DNA of 64,000 nt from Cellulophaga sp. HaHaR_3_176. GTDB lineage: Bacteria; Bacteroidota; Bacteroidia; Flavobacteriales; Flavobacteriaceae. Each line of letters begins with the position of its first letter. Position 1 is the stretch's first letter. The translations under genes were made by a program, and so were the position numbers. The stretch is from the NCBI RefSeq assembly GCF_019021925.1, contig NZ_CP058990.1, positions 2,134,001-2,198,000 on the forward strand. Direction: 5' to 3'. The notes beneath the pieces were generated by a model. That model made no database searches and had not been told where the DNA came from. It was given only the letters and a program-made list of their open reading frames with translations. This document shows, in pieces, positions 45,437-53,834 of this stretch.

Positions 45437-45464
45437 GCGTCTCTATCATTATTGATAGAGACGC
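45437..45464. terminator. Bidirectional hairpin between uvrB and Hsp20 genes
   Basis: GCGTCTCTATCA, a TTAT loop and the exact complement make a perfect 12-base stem six bases after the uvrB stop. A T-rich tract follows on the minus strand, so it also suits the convergent Hsp20 gene. The plus-strand side lacks a good U run. Confidence 0.75.
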
Positions 45465-45529
45465 CCTCAATTAAACAACCTAAACCAACTATTATGCAAT
45501 GCCTACTGGCATACATATTTTTTTATACA

Positions 45530-45967
45530 TTACCCTAAAGCAATTAATCTTTTAGGTTTTGGTAATGCTTCTTCTTTTTTTGGAAGTGAAAAACTCAAAA
45601 TACCATCTTCATAAACAGCTTCTATCTTTTCAGTATCAATTGTATCAGGTAATGTAAATGCTCTTTTAAATGATGAAAAAGAAAATTCTCTTCGTGTATA
45701 CTTTTCCGTATTTGATTCATTCTTTTCAGAGGCTTCTTTTTTACTTTCAGATGAGATTGTTAAAATGTCGTTGTCAACCTCTATCTTAAAATCATCTTTC
45801 TTTCTACCTGGCACATTTAATTCTAACATATAAGATGAAGTATCTTCTTTAATGTTAACTGCTGGCATTCTATTATTTAACACTTCTGCTCCTCCTAACC
45901 AATCTGGTTTTAATAAATCATTCATGAAAGAAGGGAACGATACTAAATTTTTATTTACTGTACTCAT
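45530..45967 (-). CDS. Small heat shock protein, Hsp20/alpha-crystallin family
   Basis: This 145-residue chaperone has an N-terminal arm (NLVSFPSFMNDLLKPDWLG) and an alpha-crystallin domain (about 35-135) with YMLELNVPGRKKDDFKIEV and VYEDGILSFSLPKK. A C-terminal PKPKRLIAL tail carries an I-x-I/V-like anchor in degenerate form. It binds unfolding proteins during stress. Two copies of an 11-base motif lie 77-120 bases upstream and may regulate it. Confidence 0.94.
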   Translation of the reverse strand: MSTVNKNLVSFPSFMNDLLKPDWLGGAEVLNNRMPAVNIKEDTSSYMLELNVPGRKKDDFKIEVDNDILTISSESKKEASEKNESNTEKYTRREFSFSSFKRAFTLPDTIDTEKIEAVYEDGILSFSLPKKEEALPKPKRLIALG

Positions 45968-46043
45968 AACTTATATTTTTTAATTAATCTATTTACTTTA
46001 ATTGTTTAGCTATGTTCAAAACATATACCAATACAAAAAACAA

Positions 46044-46086
46044 GTCATTTTGTCACTAAACACAATTCAAAAGATGTCATATTGTC
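46044..46086 (-). promoter_or_regulatory. Paired 11-bp motifs upstream of Hsp20 gene
   Basis: On the minus strand GACAAAATGAC (46044-46054) and GACAATATGAC (46076-46086) differ at one base. Their starts are 32 bases apart, close to three helix turns, so both would face the same side of DNA. This is the pattern of paired operator or activator sites. The factor is unknown. Confidence 0.4.
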
Positions 46087-46212
46087 TTAATTACTGCGTA
46101 AATAAGTCTCTAATAGTCAGTTTTTATTAAATTTTAAATAGTAGTTAACGAAAAGAGTGTTGCTTCAATAGCATGAACATTAAAAATAGTACCTTGCGAA
46201 AAATATTTTCGT

Positions 46213-46581
46213 ATGACCAATAATGACATTTTAAAGAAGCTAAGAGTAGCTTTAATGTTAAGAGATGATGAAATTGTAGACATTTTAAAATTAGTAGATT
46301 TTAAAATATCTAAAGCAGAGCTTGGTGCGTTTTTCAGAAAAGAAGACCACCCGAATTACATGGAATGTGGAGATCAAATACTTCGAAATTTTTTAAATGC
46401 CCTTGTAATTCACTTTAGAGGAACTAAAGAAAATCCGAAAAATCCGAAAGCAGAATTAGCTAACATAAAAAAAGGGCCTAAAGCTAAAAAAGGATATGAC
46501 CCTGATTTTAAAGCCAAACAAGAGAAGAAAGTAGATAAGAACGTTATCCACGGAAACTATAAAAACAAGAAAAAATCCTGA
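46213..46581 (+). CDS. DUF1456 family protein (YehS-like)
   Basis: This 122-residue protein begins TNNDILKKLRVALMLRDDEIVDILKL, the first repeat of the DUF1456 domain, and has the second block ELGAFFRKEDHPNYMECGDQ then LRNFLNALVIHFRG. The C-terminal 40 residues are lysine-rich and probably disordered. E. coli YehS is longer. The function is unknown. Its stop codon lies inside the stem of the terminator. Confidence 0.9.
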   Translation: MTNNDILKKLRVALMLRDDEIVDILKLVDFKISKAELGAFFRKEDHPNYMECGDQILRNFLNALVIHFRGTKENPKNPKAELANIKKGPKAKKGYDPDFKAKQEKKVDKNVIHGNYKNKKKS

Positions 46582-46602
46582 GTTACCTCAGGATTTTTTT
46601 TT
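46571..46602 (+). terminator. Rho-independent terminator overlapping DUF1456 stop
   Basis: AAAATCCTGAG, a TTAC loop, CTCAGGATTTT and a long T run form a clear intrinsic terminator. The TGA stop (46579-46581) is part of the left arm, so a ribosome at the stop would sit over the stem. Confidence 0.9.
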
Positions 46603-46619
46603 TGATTAACTTAAACTAC

Positions 46620-46955
46620 TTACTCTGTAATTCTAACAGAAACAGTATATGTTCTACCTTCTCGGTAGTCTTCTAAGTTTACCCTCTGATAATTTAATTT
46701 TGATTTTACAAAACTCTCTGCCACTTCACTGTTTGTTACAACCGTTAAAACAACAATTTCCCTATCCTTATTTAATACAAAAAGAACATCTGCCGTTAAC
46801 TCATCTTCAACTTCTAAATAACTATTACTTAATAATGTTGTTATTTGAGTTGATAAACTTTTAGCTGGTTTCTCAGACTTCTTATTGTCGTTTGCAAAAA
46901 CCGATCCTGTTAATACTAAAAATGCGCTTACAAATACTAGACTTAAATTTTTCAT
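46620..46955 (-). CDS. Small exported protein of unknown function
   Basis: This 111-residue protein has a clear signal peptide (KNLSLVFVSAFLVLTGSVFA) and a mature region of about 90 residues. A helix (STQITTLLSNSYLEVEDEL) is followed by beta-strands (DVLFVLNKDREIVVLTVVT, RTYTVSVRITE). The open frame extends 29 codons upstream, but those residues are unlike a signal peptide, so the ATG at 46955 is chosen. I do not recognise a family. It is probably periplasmic. Confidence 0.72.
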   Translation of the reverse strand: MKNLSLVFVSAFLVLTGSVFANDNKKSEKPAKSLSTQITTLLSNSYLEVEDELTADVLFVLNKDREIVVLTVVTNSEVAESFVKSKLNYQRVNLEDYREGRTYTVSVRITE

Positions 46956-47295
46956 GATAACTTGTTTTAAGATTGATTTATTGATGATATCAGAAAGACC
47001 TTTCAAAAAATATAATGTTACACTCGAATCTCGTTTTAACACATTCTTTATTTAATGATACGCTTCTAAATTCGTGTCAAAATTAAAACTTATAAAGACT
47101 TAAATATAACTTTACCATGAGCCTTAACACACATTTAAACCTCTTAACACTAAGGTAAAATAACGCTATCAAAAAAATTATAAATTACATATATTAAATA
47201 TTGATGTAGAGCAGCAAAATACTAATTATGCACAACACAAAGCACAAAATCATTGCACTATTTTTAAGTAATAGTCATTTTTAATGAAAACAAAA
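46956..47295. other. Intergenic region without recognised gene
   Basis: This AT-rich stretch lies between the small exported protein gene and the sucC terminator. It must hold the promoter of the minus-strand gene at 46955, but no full TAnnTTTG match was found on that strand: a CAAAAAATATA run near 47003 is one base out of register. No other structure was noticed. Confidence 0.4.
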
Positions 47296-47328
47296 AAATG
47301 GGCAATGTTAAAATAACATTGCCCATTT
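47296..47328 (-). terminator. Rho-independent terminator of sucC
   Basis: A 15-base stem (AAATGGGCAATGTTA with its exact complement) surrounds a three-base loop, with T runs on the minus-strand exit side. It lies 30 bases after the sucC stop. Confidence 0.92.
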
Positions 47329-47357
47329 CAATAATATATTTTCCGAGTATTTTTAAA

Positions 47358-48548
47358 TTAACCCAATACTGCTTTTACTTTATCTGCAGCTTCTTGAAAC
47401 TGTACAGCAGATTGTACATCTAAACCAGAATTATCAATTAATTCTTTCGCAACATCTGCATTAGTACCTTGTAAACGAACAATAATTGGAACATTTATAG
47501 TTCCCATGTTCTTATATGCATCTATAACACCTTGAGCAACACGATCACAACGAACGATACCACCAAAAATATTAATTAATATAGCTTTAACTGCAGGGTC
47601 TTTTAAAATAATTTTAAAAGCAGCCTCTACACGAGCAGCATCAGCAGTACCACCTACATCTAAAAAGTTAGCTGGCTCACCACCTGCTTGCTTAATTAAA
47701 TCCATAGTCGCCATTGCTAAACCAGCTCCGTTAACCATACACCCAACATTACCTTCAAGATCTACATAATTTAAACCTAAAGCTCCTGCTTCAACCTCAA
47801 TTGCATTCTCTTCACGAAGATCACGCATTTCAGCATACTGCTTTCTTCTGTAAAGTGCATTATCGTCAATAGAAACCTTAGCATCTACTGCCATAATTTT
47901 ATCATCCGAAGTTTTTAAAACTGGATTGATTTCAAACATACTTGAATCACTTTCAACATATGCTTTATATAAAGACGCTACGAACTTCGTCATTTCTTTA
48001 AAAGCTGTACCTGATAAACCTAAGTTAAAGGCTATTTTACGTGCTTGAAAAGGTAATAACCCTGTTGCTGGATCAATTTCTTCTGTAAATATTAAGTGAG
48101 GAGTGTTTTCAGCTACCTCTTCAATATCCATTCCACCTTCAGTAGAATACATAATCATATTTTTACCTGTACCACGATTTAATAAAACCGATACGTAAAA
48201 CTCACTTGTTTCACTAGCACCTGGGTAATAAACATCTTCTGCAACTAATACTTGGTGTACTTTTTTTCCTTCAGCAGAAGTTTGAGGAGTTACCAGATTC
48301 ATTCCGATAATGCTTCCTGCAATTTCTTCAACTTCTTTTAAATTTTTAGCTAATTTAACTCCGCCACCTTTGCCACGTCCACCTGCATGAACTTGTGCTT
48401 TAATAACGTGCCAACCTGTTCCAGTTTCTGCAGTTAATTGCTTTGCAGCATCTACAGCTTCTTTTGCATTATGAGCCACTATTCCACGTTGGATGCGTAC
48501 CCCAAAACTTGCTAAAATTTCTTTTCCTTGATATTCGTGAAGATTCAT
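47358..48548 (-). CDS. sucC: Succinate-CoA ligase (ADP-forming) beta subunit
   Basis: This 396-residue TCA-cycle subunit holds the ATP-grasp domain (MNLHEYQGKEILASFGVR, KAQVHAGGRGKGGGVK) and the C-terminal CoA-ligase fold with VGCMVNGAGLAMATMD, GEPANFLDVGG and NIFGGIVRCD. The length is close to other SucC proteins. The alpha subunit sucD is not adjacent, which is common in Flavobacteriia. A minus-strand -7 element lies about 30 bases upstream. Confidence 0.97.
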   Translation of the reverse strand: MNLHEYQGKEILASFGVRIQRGIVAHNAKEAVDAAKQLTAETGTGWHVIKAQVHAGGRGKGGGVKLAKNLKEVEEIAGSIIGMNLVTPQTSAEGKKVHQVLVAEDVYYPGASETSEFYVSVLLNRGTGKNMIMYSTEGGMDIEEVAENTPHLIFTEEIDPATGLLPFQARKIAFNLGLSGTAFKEMTKFVASLYKAYVESDSSMFEINPVLKTSDDKIMAVDAKVSIDDNALYRRKQYAEMRDLREENAIEVEAGALGLNYVDLEGNVGCMVNGAGLAMATMDLIKQAGGEPANFLDVGGTADAARVEAAFKIILKDPAVKAILINIFGGIVRCDRVAQGVIDAYKNMGTINVPIIVRLQGTNADVAKELIDNSGLDVQSAVQFQEAADKVKAVLG

Positions 48549-48577
48549 AAGTAAATCGTGTCTTTATTTAATATGGA

Positions 48578-48585
48578 CAAAAATA
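48578..48585 (-). promoter_or_regulatory. -7 element upstream of sucC
   Basis: On the minus strand this reads TATTTTTG, an exact TAnnTTTG match about 30 bases before the sucC ATG. A -33 TTG at standard spacing is not seen. Confidence 0.45.
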
Positions 48586-48629
48586 ACAAACCAATACTAA
48601 TTACCCTAATGAAATTACGCCATGATTGT

Positions 48630-49268
48630 TTAAAATTTAAAATCATCAAATTTCAAGGGGTCAAGATTCTTAAAATGTCCATTAAATTTTATAGTTTCTT
48701 TTGTTCTATTAACCTCTTTTAATACTACAATTAACTCATCTAAATGGGTTTCAATAAAACGCAACCTATCACTCTCAATACTAATCTGTAATAATTTATA
48801 TTCTTGACTTTTAGATAATCCTATTTTATGAGCTAATGTAAAACTATCAAATTCTTCTGCTAAAGTTTGTACTGACGGAATTCCCATTAACTGATATAAC
48901 ACCTGTATTTTATTAACCACCCTACGTTTTATTTCTATTTCCCCATCTCTTATATCCTCTATGATCGTAACAACACCTCCTGAATATAGCTTGTCACCCA
49001 TATTTTTTTCAAACGCAACTATCTTAATTACTTTTTTCGCTCTGCATATAATATCCATTTCACCTGTTGAATAGAGTTTAACTATTTCCTCTAAAACTAC
49101 CTCTACTCCAAAAGGCATTAGTTGATTTAAGTAAACAGGAATACCAAATGAGATTGCTTCATTTTTACAATCGTAGATAAGTTGTAAATAGCGAGGTTCA
49201 AAAATATGTAATGGTATTTTTTCTCCTGGAAAAAAAATAGATTGGAGGGGGAACAGAGGTAGTCTCAT
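48630..49268 (-). CDS. Lon-substrate-binding-domain protein
   Basis: This 212-residue protein starts RLPLFPLQSIFFPGEKIPL, then HIFEPRYLQLI, the signature of the Lon N-terminal substrate-binding domain (PF02190), and has a helical second half. There is no ATPase or protease domain. Such stand-alone proteins are common in bacteria and their role is unclear. Adapter or substrate recognition is a guess. It is divergent from lysA and precedes sucC. Confidence 0.9.
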   Translation of the reverse strand: MRLPLFPLQSIFFPGEKIPLHIFEPRYLQLIYDCKNEAISFGIPVYLNQLMPFGVEVVLEEIVKLYSTGEMDIICRAKKVIKIVAFEKNMGDKLYSGGVVTIIEDIRDGEIEIKRRVVNKIQVLYQLMGIPSVQTLAEEFDSFTLAHKIGLSKSQEYKLLQISIESDRLRFIETHLDELIVVLKEVNRTKETIKFNGHFKNLDPLKFDDFKF

Positions 49269-49305
49269 TTTTTATTTTAAATTTACAACTCACATTCCTA
49301 TTTAT

Positions 49306-49313
49306 CAAATCTA
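49306..49313 (-). promoter_or_regulatory. -7 element upstream of Lon-domain gene
   Basis: On the minus strand this reads TAGATTTG, an exact TAnnTTTG match 38 bases before the ATG at 49268. No well-spaced -33 TTG is present. Confidence 0.42.
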
Positions 49314-49377
49314 TCTTTTGACATCATTTGTTTTAAATATAACAAATTGTTGCATTTTGACTTTTTGTTGAATTATT

Positions 49378-49408
49378 TTGTTCAAACGTTATAAGAAGTA
49401 TAAATTTG
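49378..49408 (+). promoter_or_regulatory. Promoter of lysA
   Basis: TTG at 49378-49380, a 20-base spacer and TAAATTTG at 49401-49408 match the phylum's promoter consensus, with transcription predicted near 49414. The TTG has the look of a start codon but would lie upstream of the mRNA start, which favours the ATG at 49426. Confidence 0.68.
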
Positions 49409-49425
49409 CTAAAAAATTCATTGCA

Positions 49426-50664
49426 ATGACGCAAAACGACTTATTGAACATAGCAAAAACATACGGAGATCCTGTATATGTTTATGATTCTGAAAAAATA
49501 ATATCTCAGTTTAACAGACTGACTAACGCTTTTAGTGGTGTTAAAAAATTGAAATTAAATTACGCTTGTAAAGCATTATCAAATATTACCATATTAAAGT
49601 TAATGAACAGCTTAGGTAGCGGTTTAGATACCGTTTCTATTCAAGAGGTTCAATTAGGTTTACTTGCTGGTTTTAAACCTGAAAATATAATATACACACC
49701 AAACGGAGTATCTTTAGAAGAAATTGAAGAAGCTTCTAAATTAGGTGTTAGAATTAATATAGATAACTTATCTATATTAGAACAATTTGGCAGCAAATAC
49801 CCTACTGTACCTGTTTGTATACGTATTAACCCACATGTTATGGCTGGAGGAAACTCTAACATTTCTGTTGGTCATATCGATTCTAAATTCGGTATTAGTA
49901 TTCATCAAATTCCTCATTTATTACGCATTGTGGAGTTGACAAAAATGAATATTAATGGTATTCACATGCATACTGGTAGTGATATTTTAGATATCGACGT
50001 TTTCCTTTATGCTTCTGAAATATTATTCGAAACAGCTACAAACTTTAAAAATCTAGATTTTATCGATTTTGGTAGTGGCTTTAAAGTACCTTATAAAGAG
50101 GGGGATATTGAAACAAATATTGAAGAATTAGGAAAAAAATTATCTCAGAAATTTAACGAATTCTGTAAAGAATATGGAAAAGAGCTTACATTAGCCTTTG
50201 AGCCTGGTAAATTTTTAGTGAGTGAAGCAGGTTCTTTCTTAGCAAAAGTTAATGTTGTAAAACAAACTACATCTACTGTTTTTGCTAGTATTGATTCAGG
50301 CTTTAACCACTTAATACGCCCAATGCTTTACGGGTCACATCACCAAATAGAAAACATTTCGAACCCTAATGGTAGAGAACGCTACTATTCAGTGGTTGGT
50401 TATATATGCGAAACTGATACTTTTGCAAGTAACCGTAGAATAAACGAAATATCAGAAGGTGATATCTTAAGCTTCAAAAATGCTGGTGCTTACTGCTTTA
50501 CAATGGCTAGTAATTACAATAGTAGATTTAGACCGCCAGAAGTATTATGGCACGACGGCAAAGCTGTTCTTATTAGAGAAAGAGAAAACTTAGATGATAT
50601 TATTAGAAACCAAGTTGATACGAAAGACTTGTTTGCCAAGAAAGAAAAAGCATCTACGAAATAA
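49426..50664 (+). CDS. lysA: Diaminopimelate decarboxylase
   Basis: This 412-residue PLP enzyme converts meso-diaminopimelate to lysine. K49 in LNYACKAL holds PLP. Other motifs are HTGSDILD, IDFGSGFKVPY, FEPGKFLV and CETDTFA, where the cysteine and aspartate contribute to the active site of the fold-III dimer, plus GAYCFTMASNYNS. An open frame extends 16 codons to a TTG, but that TTG is the -33 promoter element and the added residues are lysine-rich and non-conserved-looking, so the ATG is used. It works in the same pathway as dapD. Confidence 0.95.
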   Translation: MTQNDLLNIAKTYGDPVYVYDSEKIISQFNRLTNAFSGVKKLKLNYACKALSNITILKLMNSLGSGLDTVSIQEVQLGLLAGFKPENIIYTPNGVSLEEIEEASKLGVRINIDNLSILEQFGSKYPTVPVCIRINPHVMAGGNSNISVGHIDSKFGISIHQIPHLLRIVELTKMNINGIHMHTGSDILDIDVFLYASEILFETATNFKNLDFIDFGSGFKVPYKEGDIETNIEELGKKLSQKFNEFCKEYGKELTLAFEPGKFLVSEAGSFLAKVNVVKQTTSTVFASIDSGFNHLIRPMLYGSHHQIENISNPNGRERYYSVVGYICETDTFASNRRINEISEGDILSFKNAGAYCFTMASNYNSRFRPPEVLWHDGKAVLIRERENLDDIIRNQVDTKDLFAKKEKASTK

Positions 50665-50688
50665 TATTACACTTATATTCTTTAAATA

Positions 50689-50718
50689 AAAAAAATCCTG
50701 TTGAGCAGGATTTTTTTT
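50689..50718 (+). terminator. Rho-independent terminator of lysA
   Basis: AAAAAAATCCTG, a TTGAG loop and CAGGATTTTTTT form a classic stem and U tract 25 bases after the lysA stop. Confidence 0.92.
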
Positions 50719-50806
50719 ATTTACAATCCATTCTTTATAAAATAAAACCACCCTAAATTCGTTAGGTTTTTTAGATATAGTAGACTAACATAAAAAATAT
50801 CTCATT

Positions 50807-51337
50807 ATGAAAAATAACACCCAAATATCAAAGTTTACTGTTTTCGTTTTTTTCTTATTTATTTCATTAGGTATGAACGCTCAAGAAGTAACTTGGTTAA
50901 CTTGGGATGAAGCCGCTAAACTAGCTGAGACAGATAAAAAACCTAAGAAAATTTTTGTAGATGTTTATACTGACTGGTGCGGTTGGTGTAAAAAAATGGA
51001 CAAGGATACTTTTCAAAACACTGAAGTAGCTGCTTACATGGAAAAAAACTACTACATGGTAAAGTTAGATGGCGAAGGAAAAGACCCAATAGAATTCAAA
51101 GGAAAAACATTCAAGTTTATACCTTCTGGAAGAAACGGATATCACGAATTTGCTGCTGCTTTAATGCAAGGTAAATTAAGTTACCCTACTACTATATTTC
51201 TTGATGAGAAAATGAATATGCTATCTCCCGTACCTGGATACCAAAAACCAGATGCTTTTTTAAAAATAGCAAAATATTTTGGCGATGATATTCATAAAGA
51301 AAAAGATTGGAAAGCCTACTCTGAAGAAACGAAATAA
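50807..51337 (+). CDS. Exported thioredoxin-fold protein
   Basis: This 176-residue protein has a signal peptide (ends LGMNAQ) and a thioredoxin fold with a CGWC active site (C58, C61 in DWCGWCKKMD). A TFQNTEVAAYMEKNYYMVKLD strand-helix follows, and the cis-proline is in LSYPTTIFLD. It is likely a periplasmic thiol oxidoreductase of the thioredoxin_7/DUF255-like group. Partners cannot be told. It converges on the sulfurtransferase gene with one base between the stops. Confidence 0.9.
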   Translation: MKNNTQISKFTVFVFFLFISLGMNAQEVTWLTWDEAAKLAETDKKPKKIFVDVYTDWCGWCKKMDKDTFQNTEVAAYMEKNYYMVKLDGEGKDPIEFKGKTFKFIPSGRNGYHEFAAALMQGKLSYPTTIFLDEKMNMLSPVPGYQKPDAFLKIAKYFGDDIHKEKDWKAYSEETK

Positions 51338-51338
51338 G

Positions 51339-52151
51339 CTATTTCACCCTTTGTGCCCATTCTGTCCAAGAACCATCAAACACTGCTTTTTCGTTAGTTA
51401 TATTAGCTATTTTACTTGCCAGTAAAATAATACAGGCTGTAATACCCGATCCACAACTAAACACTAACGGACGGTTTTCCTTTTCAACATCTTTAAATAT
51501 CAATTTCAATTCTGATACAGATTTGAATTTCCCGTTATTTAAAACATTTTCATAAGGTATATTGATGGAATTCGGAATATGACCACTTCTTAAATCTTTT
51601 CTAGGTTCTGGTGCTGTACCATCAAACCTACCACTAGATCGAGCATCAATAAGTAAAGTATTTTCTGCAGTTGTATTTTCTAACACTGAAGTGAAATTCA
51701 CTAGTTTACTTTTATCAAAAGATGTTTTAAAATCTCCTTTATTTGATGTGTCAAATATTCGATTTTCTACAGGTAAACCACTACTCATCCATTCTGGAAG
51801 GCCGCCATCTAAAACTGCAATATCGCTATGCCCCATTGCGTTAAACATCCACAAAACCCTAGGGCTCCAGTATACTCCTAAATTATCATAAACTACAATT
51901 TTACTAGTTGAATTAATTCCTAAGTTTTGGCAAGCTAATTGAAATTTTTCCGCTGATGGTAATGTATTTGGGTATTTACTATCTGTATCTGAAAAATCAT
52001 TTTTTAGATCAAAAAACCGAGCGCCAGCAATTTTCACACTATCTAAACGTGCCTCTTTCGCTGCAATTGCAACAGAACTAGCATCTAAAATAATTAAATC
52101 AGAATCACTCAAGTGATTTTTTAACCAATCAACAGTAACCAAAGAATCCAT
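51339..52151 (-). CDS. Sulfurtransferase with two rhodanese domains
   Basis: This 270-residue cytoplasmic enzyme has two rhodanese domains. The first (about 5-125) is inactive-like. The second (about 155-268) has the persulfide cysteine in FSCGSGITA, a CGSGxTA loop that is characteristic of 3-mercaptopyruvate sulfurtransferases rather than thiosulfate:cyanide rhodaneses. LLIDARSSGRFDG and LRSGHIPNSINIPY are standard. A TTG two codons upstream (52157) is possible, but ATG at 52151 is preferred. Confidence 0.92.
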   Translation of the reverse strand: MDSLVTVDWLKNHLSDSDLIILDASSVAIAAKEARLDSVKIAGARFFDLKNDFSDTDSKYPNTLPSAEKFQLACQNLGINSTSKIVVYDNLGVYWSPRVLWMFNAMGHSDIAVLDGGLPEWMSSGLPVENRIFDTSNKGDFKTSFDKSKLVNFTSVLENTTAENTLLIDARSSGRFDGTAPEPRKDLRSGHIPNSINIPYENVLNNGKFKSVSELKLIFKDVEKENRPLVFSCGSGITACIILLASKIANITNEKAVFDGSWTEWAQRVK

Positions 52152-52177
52152 ACTCAAACATTTAAAATTAAAACAAA

Positions 52178-52206
52178 AAAAAGAGATAACTAAGTTACCT
52201 CTTTTT
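52178..52206 (-). terminator. Rho-independent terminator of guaB
   Basis: On the minus strand AAAAAGAGGTAAC and GTTATCTCTTTTT pair (one G-T) around a short loop and run into T residues, about 20 bases after the guaB stop at 52229. Confidence 0.8.
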
Positions 52207-52228
52207 ATACATTTTATAAAGTTTAAGT

Positions 52229-53701
52229 CTACCTACTATAATTAGGAGATTCTTTTGTAATTGTTACATCATGTGGGTGACTTTCATTAATACCACTTGC
52301 TGTAATTTTCACAAACCTACCAGTATCTTGGAGTGTTGCAATATCTTTTGCTCCACAATAACCCATACCTGCTTTAAGACCACCAATAAATTGATGTATA
52401 CTCTCAAACAAATCTCCTTTGTAAGGTACACGACCTACAATACCTTCTGGCACTAATTTTTTAATATCATCTTCTACATCTTGGAAATAACGATCTTTTG
52501 AGCCTTGTTTCATCGCTTCAACAGATCCCATTCCTCGATATGATTTGAATTTTCTTCCCTCGTATATAATAGTTTCTCCAGGAGACTCTTTAGTTCCTGC
52601 TAATAGCGATCCTAACATTACCGTATCTGCACCTGCTGCAATTGCTTTTGGAATATCACCCGTATAACGAATACCACCATCTGCAATTACAGGAACACCA
52701 CTGCCTTTAATAGCAGCAGCAACTTCTAATACAGCAGAAAATTGAGGAAAACCTACCCCAGCAATAATACGTGTTGTACATATTGAACCTGGGCCAATAC
52801 CTACTTTAACAGCATCAGCACCTGCTTCTACTAAATATTTAGCAGCTTCACCTGTTGCTATATTACCTACAATAACATCTAAATCAGGAAATTTAGCTTT
52901 TACTTTTTTCAAAACATCAACCACACCTCTTGTATGCCCATGAGCAGTATCAATAACAACAGCATCAACACCTGCATTTACTAACGCTTCTGCTCTTTCA
53001 ACAGCATCTGCAGTTACACCTAAAGCAGCTGCAACTCTTAACCGACCATATTGATCTTTATTCGCAATTGGTTTTTGAGTAAGCTTTGTAATATCTCTAA
53101 AAGTTATTAAACCAACTAATTTATAGTCTTTATCAACAACTGGTAATTTTTCAATTTTATTTTCTTGTAAAATATCTTCTGCTTGCTCTAACGAAGTACC
53201 TTCTGCAACTGTTACTAAATTTTTAGTAGTCATCACTTCAGCAATAGGACGATCATTGTTTTTCTCAAAACGTAAATCTCTATTTGTAACGATACCAATC
53301 AATTTATCCTCTGCATCAACAATCGGAATACCTCCAATACTAAATTCTTTCATACATGCTTTTGCATCGCGAACTACAGAGTTTAATGGTAAAGTTACTG
53401 GGTCGATAATCATACCGCTTTCTGCCCTTTTTACTTTACGTACTTTAAGCGCTTGTTGCTCTATTGACATGTTTTTATGTAACACACCAATACCGCCTTC
53501 TTGAGCCATAGCAATTGCCATTTTTGACTCAGTAACAGTATCCATAGCGGCAGATACAATTGGAACATTAATAGTAATGTTACGTGTAAATTTTGTTTGA
53601 ATATTTACTTCTCTTGGAAGTACTTCAGAAAAAGCTGGGACTAAGAGTACGTCATCATAAGTAAGACCTTCTCCAACAATTTTATCAAGATGTGCTTGCA
53701 T
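52229..53701 (-). CDS. guaB: Inosine-5'-monophosphate dehydrogenase
   Basis: This 490-residue enzyme oxidises IMP to XMP, the committed step of GMP synthesis. The TIM barrel has [10 protein letters not shown] near the start, [15 protein letters not shown] with the catalytic cysteine, and [10 protein letters not shown]. Two CBS domains (about 95-205) are inserted and regulate it through nucleotides. Length and motifs are complete. A minus-strand -7 element lies just upstream and a terminator downstream, so it is a single-gene unit. Confidence 0.97.
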   Translation of the reverse strand: MQAHLDKIVGEGLTYDDVLLVPAFSEVLPREVNIQTKFTRNITINVPIVSAAMDTVTESKMAIAMAQEGGIGVLHKNMSIEQQALKVRKVKRAESGMIIDPVTLPLNSVVRDAKACMKEFSIGGIPIVDAEDKLIGIVTNRDLRFEKNNDRPIAEVMTTKNLVTVAEGTSLEQAEDILQENKIEKLPVVDKDYKLVGLITFRDITKLTQKPIANKDQYGRLRVAAALGVTADAVERAEALVNAGVDAVVIDTAHGHTRGVVDVLKKVKAKFPDLDVIVGNIATGEAAKYLVEAGADAVKVGIGPGSICTTRIIAGVGFPQFSAVLEVAAAIKGSGVPVIADGGIRYTGDIPKAIAAGADTVMLGSLLAGTKESPGETIIYEGRKFKSYRGMGSVEAMKQGSKDRYFQDVEDDIKKLVPEGIVGRVPYKGDLFESIHQFIGGLKAGMGYCGAKDIATLQDTGRFVKITASGINESHPHDVTITKESPNYSR

Positions 53702-53724
53702 GGCAATTAAAGATTAATTGCGTG

Positions 53725-53732
53725 CAAATATA
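53725..53732 (-). promoter_or_regulatory. -7 element upstream of guaB
   Basis: On the minus strand this reads TATATTTG, an exact TAnnTTTG match 24 bases before the guaB ATG. No TTG lies at the expected -33 position. Confidence 0.45.
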
Positions 53733-53834
53733 CGATATTTATTGGTTTAATTGAATCGAACAACTCATTATTCGAATTTTAACTTTATAACATGAAAAGG
53801 TTAGCTGATTATAAATGAATACTAATTTATAAGG

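Noticed and set aside
53809..53832. TTATAAAT/ATTTATAA hairpin after the TonB receptor gene as a terminator
   Set aside because: The stem is only A-T pairs and has no U tract in the gene's direction, so it is too weak to call.
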